In this document: piece after piece, positions 57,965 to 64,000 of the stretch
How positions within the stretch are numbered: position 1 is the first letter of the stretch
Layout of the letters: the number at the start of each line of letters is the position of its first letter
Origin: Sipunculus nudus
Lineage: Eukaryota; Annelida; Sipuncula; Golfingiida; Sipunculidae
Direction of reading: 5' to 3'
NCBI GenBank assembly: GCA_026874595.1
Contig: CM049321.1
Span: forward strand, 47,795,797 to 47,859,796
Length of the DNA stretch: 64,000 bases
Translations under genes and position numbers: made by a program
Notes under the pieces: model-generated
Told to the model about the DNA's origin: nothing
What the model saw: the letters and a program-made list of their open reading frames with translations, nothing else
Databases searched by the model: none

Positions 57965-60900
57965 GTACGTTGTTTATTAAAGACTGTGCATAGATGATTG
58001 AATGATTTCTATAATTCTTCCATAAATATACAGTTGAAGAACCTATGTTCTAATGATTCTTTCTCAATCTTGCAGATGTTACACGTTGGCTTTTCAATCA
58101 GTTTTTACAATGAAGCCTTTCATTTTAAGGAATAATTCTATGCATACATTTGAAATGGAAATGTTGTAGCTGAATCCTGTCTATATAAATCATGGCTCGC
58201 CTGATAGCTTTGTTAAAGTCCTCCACTGTCATATGATAGTGCATTTGTCATTGTAAAAGACCTGTGGCCTCTTCATATTTTGATTTTATGAAATGATTGT
58301 ATAACAGTTTACTTTTCCATTTGTTCACATGACTTAGGTTGTTGGATGGGTAATTGTTGGTATCATTATTATCATAATTTAGACGCTTATCTATAATATT
58401 AGCATATAACATAGTTTTCCATGTCTTTGGTATCGAGTGTACAGTGGAGTAATACTCTATAATGTTTGTTTTAATATTATAATGTAAAATCAGTTGCTCC
58501 ATCGACAATACATTTCTTTGCTGTCGTGTATATCATCCAGGAAACATATTCCCGCATTATACTAGTGCGAATAAAACAAAGTCGTGTTATTTGGTAGTGA
58601 CACGTATGGATTATGCCAAATCATTTCGATTCGTACGTCTCCCACGTTTGTGGGGGACATGTTTGTTTGAATCGATTGTATGGCTTTAGAATATCTTTAT
58701 AGAACATTAGAAGTTCATTTGGCAAGGTAAATTAGCATCTACCTCGGAACAACATGAATTTATTGTTGGAGAACGAATCGATTAGTGATCCAAGAGTGGG
58801 TGCTTAGTTGCTGAGAGTACGTTTTACCCAGGAAATTTCAAAGCTATTTTTTTTTGTATTTAAATATGTGTATCAGACCACCTTCGTTAAGTTTTTTAAC
58901 CATCACACTACACTTTCCCATCTTAAAAGTAAATCTCAATCTTCATTTCCTACCCGAAAACCGACCGATGTCGCTTCTGTTTTGTCCATATTGGCTTTTA
59001 AACCTGAATAATGTTCAAATAAGTTAAAAGTATGTAATAATACTTTTGCGGAGGATATATTTTCTACGAAGCACGTGGTGTTATTTGCTAAATGTGAGAT
59101 TTTTATTTCGACACAATATTCTTATTTTTTCTGATATATATATTGCCAGTAATTCAACCGCTAGTATAAAAAATATTGGTGACAGGGACATCCCTGTCTT
59201 ACTCCCCTTTGTGCAGGAGAGAATTATGACATATATCCATTATTCTGTACACAACCATACACATCCTTGTACAGGGTTTCATCCATTAGATGAATTAATT
59301 TGGAATATTGTTAACTTCTAATGCTGATCCCAGGAAGTTTCATTACAGAGTATCAAAAGCGGTGTCAAAATCAATTGTTAATAATATATAAGCCTGTTAG
59401 TTGTGTCAGAAAGGTTTAACGTTTCTTGAATTATGCTTATGTTTTCTCTTATGTACCTGCCGGGGACGAATCCGGTTTGATTTAAGTGAGTAAGTAATTT
59501 AAGAAGGGGTTTAAGTCGATTTGATATGGTTTTAGCTATGATGTTGTAGTCTCAAGGGAGCATAGAGATTGGCCATGAGTTTTTTAATAGTTTTTTTTCT
59601 ATTTTTCTTTATAGGAATTAAGGAGATCCCGCCTCTCCTTTGTTTAATAGAGAAGAAACCCTTTTCATGCGGGTAATTAAGACACTGAATAAATGGTTCA
59701 GTCTGAAAGTCTAAAAGAACAAATAAACTTGACAGTTATAAGCCGTCCGGGCTCTTTTCCCGGTTTAAATTGTTTTAAAGCATATAAGGATTCTTGAGTT
59801 GTAATTCGGGCGGATAATTTACTTAATTCAATATCTGCAAGTTTTGATGTAGTAGACTGATTAAAAATGGCAAGGTACCATTGTTTTTGCTCTTCTTGTT
59901 TTGTAATTTATAAATATTACCAAAGTATCTATGATTCTTGTATTATTTGTCAATTATCAGTTAGGGTTTATTTTCTGTTTCCAATGCGGTTGTTGTTTTT
60001 TTTTATTTATACTGTTTCTCTTTTCTAGTTTCAGAAAATATTTGATGTTCTTTTCTCCTTGTTCATACCAACGTATCCATGGTGTGACAATGGTGCCTTT
60101 TGTTTTCAAATCGTATAAGGTATCTAGTTAAGACTTCAATTGTGTTACATGTAATTGTTATTTTTCATTGTCCGGATATTTATTAACTTTATCAGTAAAT
60201 TCTTTGGTGAGCATTTCTTCTTTTTCTGTCTTTATCTAGTCTGTCTCTTTGAATCCTGAATTGTGTATCCTCTTATCTCGCATTTTATTGCGCCCCAGAC
60301 AGTCTATTTTCCATATGGTTATATTTTTTTCTAGATTTAAAAAATCTAGAATTAATTGTTTTATGTTCTAGACATAATCTTTAAATTTTTTAAAATAGCT
60401 CATTGGTGAACTTATAATAACCCTTACCTCTCTGAGCATCTGATTTACCTTTATAAGTAATATATATAAGGCTATGATCTGAAAAAGGAGGTTTTAAATA
60501 CGATGAAAAAAATATCTGGCACAATACTATTTGTACCTAAAAAGATCTATCTCTGAAGAAATTCTTGGATTAAATTGAACTCTAGTGTATCCCTGTACTG
60601 TAGGATGTAACATCCGCCAGGCATCACAAAGAGAGTATTTCTCCATGAAAAATGATTAAAAAGTTTGCTGCCTGACTCGGTAATTCAACTCGGCCTCCTG
60701 CTTTAGCTAGTTCAAGGTTCAGGGTTTTATTCAAGTAACCTCCAAGTATAATTGTTTCATCAGAGTGCGGTTCCAGATATTCCCCGAGTCTCTCTATAAA
60801 AAGGAAGTTGGTCAGCAAGATGATCTTTAATAGTAAAGTATACATTGCACAACATTAATGGCGTATCATAAAAAAAATCTACAATTGACAGCAGACCATC

Positions 60901-62695
60901 TTATTCCTTTACGCTGTTCGATATAACATTATTTAAATCCTGTGACTACACCATCGCTACTCCCCTACTGCTCCTTGAACCATGATAAGATATAATTTCG
61001 GAACCCAATTCATGTGTCCATATATTTTCATTATTTGTGTTACTGTGAGTCTCTTGTAGGAATGTGACGGATGTTTAATTATTTTAACCAAATGAATGCT
61101 TTCCTTCTTTTGAATTTATTTTGCAGCCCTCTTATATTGAAGCTATTTATGGTGAAATTTGACATTAAGTGTAAATATGTTTTGTACAGGTATCTTGTGG
61201 TGATCATCTCCTCAAGTTGTAGGAGATGATTGAGAGAGGGTATTTAGTGGTGGAATACTGTGGCTGGCTTCATATTCGCGAGGCTGAAATTTTGCGATTT
61301 CTCGATTGTTAATGTTTCGCGAAGGTTTCATTTTCGCGATCTCACCAGAAATAATATCAAAACTTTGGTAAAGTCATACCTGTGTGTATTATAAAATGAA
61401 AATAAGTGATGAGTTTGTGATATTCTTATCATTTTCTGATGAGACGGTACACACAGCACAGTTAGTTCAGTTCAATCTAAGGAAATTTTTTTCCTATACC
61501 TGCATGGTTGTAATTTATTATAAAATTTTTCACTGTTCTAACCTATTCCCTTACAAGTATTGGCTATACTTAATAAGAAGGACATACTCAATTGGCCAAT
61601 TGTTCCCGAGGGTTTTATTTTCTCGATTATTTTCCATTCGTGAATATAGCGAATTTAAACCCTCGCGAACAAAAAGGAATCCACAGTATCAGGCTCCGCT
61701 ATTTGTCAAGAATATAATTGTCAGACTTGGCCTGAGTGTGGCTTAACAGTAATGTTTATTGAAGATAGAAACTTTATAGTTGGAATATTATCAACTGCTT
61801 GGAGTAGATGTGGAGAACTCGGATGTTGCTGCACTTGCCTACTGCCGGGGAGGGTTCGCTCGTAGCTCGACCGCCCAAGAGTTAGGGATTCGGGGATTTG
61901 TGAAAAAGGCCACCTTCGTTTCATGGTCTCGTATGGTAATATTTCCCTCTGTTGTCCAGCAATCTGAGGTCAGTCGCCGTTTCAGTAACCTCGCTTTCTT
62001 TAACATTTGTTTGCGGGTCTGAGTTAAGACTTAACTTATGAAGGTATTTCTCGTTTCAGTGCCATCAAGCTTGAGTTTCATGCGTGCTCATAACATTGTG
62101 GATCGTGCACGGTAGGAGACAAATTTAACAAGGATGGGCCTGGGGTTTTCATTACCCTGTGGTTTCCCTACACGGTGTGATCTATCAAGGTCATTATTGT
62201 CAATATAAATGTTCAGGAATGTTTGAGCCAGGTGTGTAACCTTTTTGTCTGTATTTTCATTTTTTCCTTTCTGGCCAATGGTTTATTTTTCGAAATGAGG
62301 TTCCTCCAGAATATTGTTGCCGATGTCTAATCTGATTTTGGAGTGACTCGATTGTTTTACTCAAAGGGGTGAACTGGTCTTCTAGTACACTGACAAGATC
62401 TTCGAGCATTCAAGCAATTTAGCACAGGGTCCGTTCCAAGAGCCTCGGTTAGGTTATGAGTAAATTTTTGGGATTCAAGATGGTGGCCCTCGATATCTGA
62501 TGAAATTATTCATTGAGAATGTGGGTGCGGGTCCAGAATTTCAACGCTGTCATTTGTGTTTCGTTCTTTGGTGTTTGGATGGGTGTTTGATGAGCTGTCA
62601 CCCAAGAACCTTTTGATACTTTTCTTTGGAATGGCACCAGATGTTTTTGTTTGGGACGTACTCGTGCAACCTTTGCCGTCATTATGTCACCTATT
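57965..62695 (-). mobile_element. Old, decayed Tx1/L1-like LINE
   Basis: Minus strand, heavily mutated. RT and C-terminal text is at 58,200-59,700: NWRPISLLN-like, NQTGFVPGRYIRENISIIQE, GVRQGCPLSP-like with FFILAVELLAIYI, and SGLKANMDKTEA-like parts, all typical of L1-Tx1 enzymes. Endonuclease remnants (FLQETHS-like) lie near 60.3-61.1 kb. An L1-type ORF1 remnant at about 62,100-62,200 reads LDRSHRVGKPQGNENPRPIL then VKFVSYRAR. A MITE is inserted at 61,258-61,686. Boundaries are approximate. Confidence 0.7.
61256..61688. mobile_element. 430-bp MITE with inverted ends and TA duplication
   Basis: Between TA (61,256-61,257) and TA (61,687-61,688) the element starts CTGTGG and ends CCACAG. The left end CTGTGGCTGGCTTCATATTC then GCGAGG pairs with the inverted right end CTGTGGATTCCTTTTTGTTC then GCGAGG. 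It has no coding capacity. TA duplication and short inverted ends fit a Tc1/mariner-type non-autonomous element. It is nested in the old LINE. Confidence 0.75.
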
Positions 62696-64000
62696 GAATG
62701 AATATGAATATATTTTTTATTCTGGTTTAAAGGCATCCGGCCCATAGAACCAATAAAAGTACAACTGATATTGTTTATATATATTTAAACGTTAAAGTAA
62801 CAATATAGTAAATACAAAAATAAATAAATTAAAATAAATAAAGATTATTGCATGCATTTGGTTATACGGAATAGTAGATAACAATGAGATTTAGTGTATT
62901 TTTAAAAATAAATAACAATTATAATAATAATGTTAACAATAAAAAAAGAGTGTTGGAATGATACCATAATACACTCCAAATACCCCTAATGCAAGCAGTA
63001 CACAAAGAAAGTGCAAAGCATATAAAATACATAAAAACAATTAATACAATGCACATAACCCAACTGTAATAAGAAAAGAAAAAAAGATAATAAAAATGAT
63101 CCTATGATACTATATTACACTTGAAAGAACCCAATACAAGTAGTACAAATGACAGTGCAAATTAATACAAAATACATAATACAAATTTAAAAGGGAAAAA
63201 GGAGAAAAAAAAGAAAAAAACATACAAATAAAGAGAACTAAAGCAATTGCATCACAATATTATTTACAAGATCCTTAAACAAAAATTGAAAATTAAAAAA
63301 AAATTAATAACACAGAATATGTAACAGCAATTTACACACAATGGACAAACATGCTTAAAACTAAGTTTATATTCATAAAGAACTGTACGTATGAGAATAA
63401 TAATTAAGTATATAATTATTTCTTATTTGCAGATGAAAAATACATTTTAGAGCAAACATATCATGATACAAATTAAACATTTATAATATAATATAATATA
63501 ATATAATATGTTCATCTGTTTTGAAAATATTCATCTGTGACTTACTGGACATACAAACATTTTGCATCCGTTATTTATATTCATGTATTAGCAACCATTT
63601 TACAGGAACATTAACAATGATAGATGTATTATCTTAAAGTAAAGGTTCTACTCCTTTAACACAAAAGTTCCCTTGCAGATTGGCATGCTACAATATTTCA
63701 TGTTTTATTACACTAACTGAGCCGGGTGCAAGTTTATTTTCATTTATGCACACGAGTAAGCATAAAGTTTCAGAAATAAATATATAAATAAAGGCAGTAT
63801 AACTTTAACATATTGGGTATGTTATAAGTCCCTTTAATAAATTTCTTGGTCTATATAGATTTTTCTTTTCTCAGTTGCCCAATAAACATATGAAGCCAGA
63901 CTGTTTATAACTTGTTTGTTACTGCTGGACATCAGCCATGTAAAGTTATCCATACCAGCTCCTGTTGTTTCATTTTTTTATATATTTTCTCCTGATAGTA
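62696..64000 (-). mobile_element. 3' end of another LINE of the 51.7-57.9 kb family
   Basis: Colinear with 51,691-53,000: the same CTGGTTTAAAGGC.TCCGGCCCA start, the same A-rich 3' UTR, and the ORF2 C-terminus, whose stop is at 63,834-63,836 (ends DQEIY). The element continues beyond the window on the right. Confidence 0.85.
63834..64000 (-). CDS. Partial LINE ORF2 C-terminus
   Basis: The minus-strand frame matches the last residues of the ORF2 at 52.8 kb (NKQVINSLASYVYWATEKRK-like) and is cut by the window edge. Whether the rest is intact cannot be seen. Confidence 0.6.

Overview
The window is eukaryotic and AT-rich. It holds short exons with GT/AG borders, many (TA)n microsatellites, tRNA-like SINEs, several non-LTR retrotransposon families and small TA-flanked DNA elements. 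No prokaryotic gene layout, CRISPR array, rRNA or true tRNA is visible. The mix of repeats and a tandem array of C-type-lectin-like receptor genes suggests a marine invertebrate, most likely a mollusc (bivalve-like). That placement is an inference, not a proof.

Layout. (1) Positions 1-1,830 show nothing recognisable. (2) Positions 1,830-51,600 hold six tandem copies, all on the plus strand, of one gene type. It consists of a signal-peptide exon, exons A+B (first C-type-lectin-like domain, CTLD1), exons C+D (CTLD2 with four extra N-terminal cysteines), exon E (Ser/Thr-rich stalk), a transmembrane (TM) exon and a cytoplasmic tail exon. The internal exons to the TM exon have phase-1 borders. Copy 1 (5.6-7.4 kb) keeps only the 3' half. 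Copy 2 (10.7-18.5 kb) is the only one with a sound TM exon and a tail, but it has small lesions upstream. Copies 3 (28.9-32.3 kb) and 4 (34.6-34.9 kb) are broken. Copy 5 (41.9-45.7 kb) is open from signal peptide through stalk. Copy 6 (47.6-51.5 kb) is a close paralogue of copy 5 with a dead signal peptide exon. A block of about 11 kb carrying copies 1 and the first part of 2 (about 1.83-13.05 kb) is repeated in direct orientation as copies 3 and 4 (about 25.6-36.42 kb).

(3) Between the gene copies lie decayed L2-like, CR1/Rex-like and other LINE reverse-transcriptase pieces, SINEs, a 39-bp minisatellite, and a rearranged LINE (36.4-41.1 kb) holding a nested 2.4-kb TA-flanked element. (4) Positions 51.7-64.0 kb are almost entirely retrotransposon, all minus strand. 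First comes a nearly complete LINE (51.7-57.9 kb) whose ORF1 carries a 2A-like ribosome-skipping motif behind a hydrophobic leader. Next is an older Tx1/L1-like LINE (58.0-62.7 kb) holding a 430-bp MITE. Last is the 3' end of another copy of the first family.

How it works together: the receptor copies look like a birth-and-death family of type I membrane lectin-like proteins with two CTLDs. Copy 2 offers two possible membrane/tail cassettes, one with an ITIM-like and one with a hemITAM-like tyrosine motif. Copies 5 and 6 have damaged TM exons, so any product would probably be secreted. LINE sequence lies exactly at the copy 4/copy 5 junction, which suggests that retrotransposons helped rearrange the cluster.
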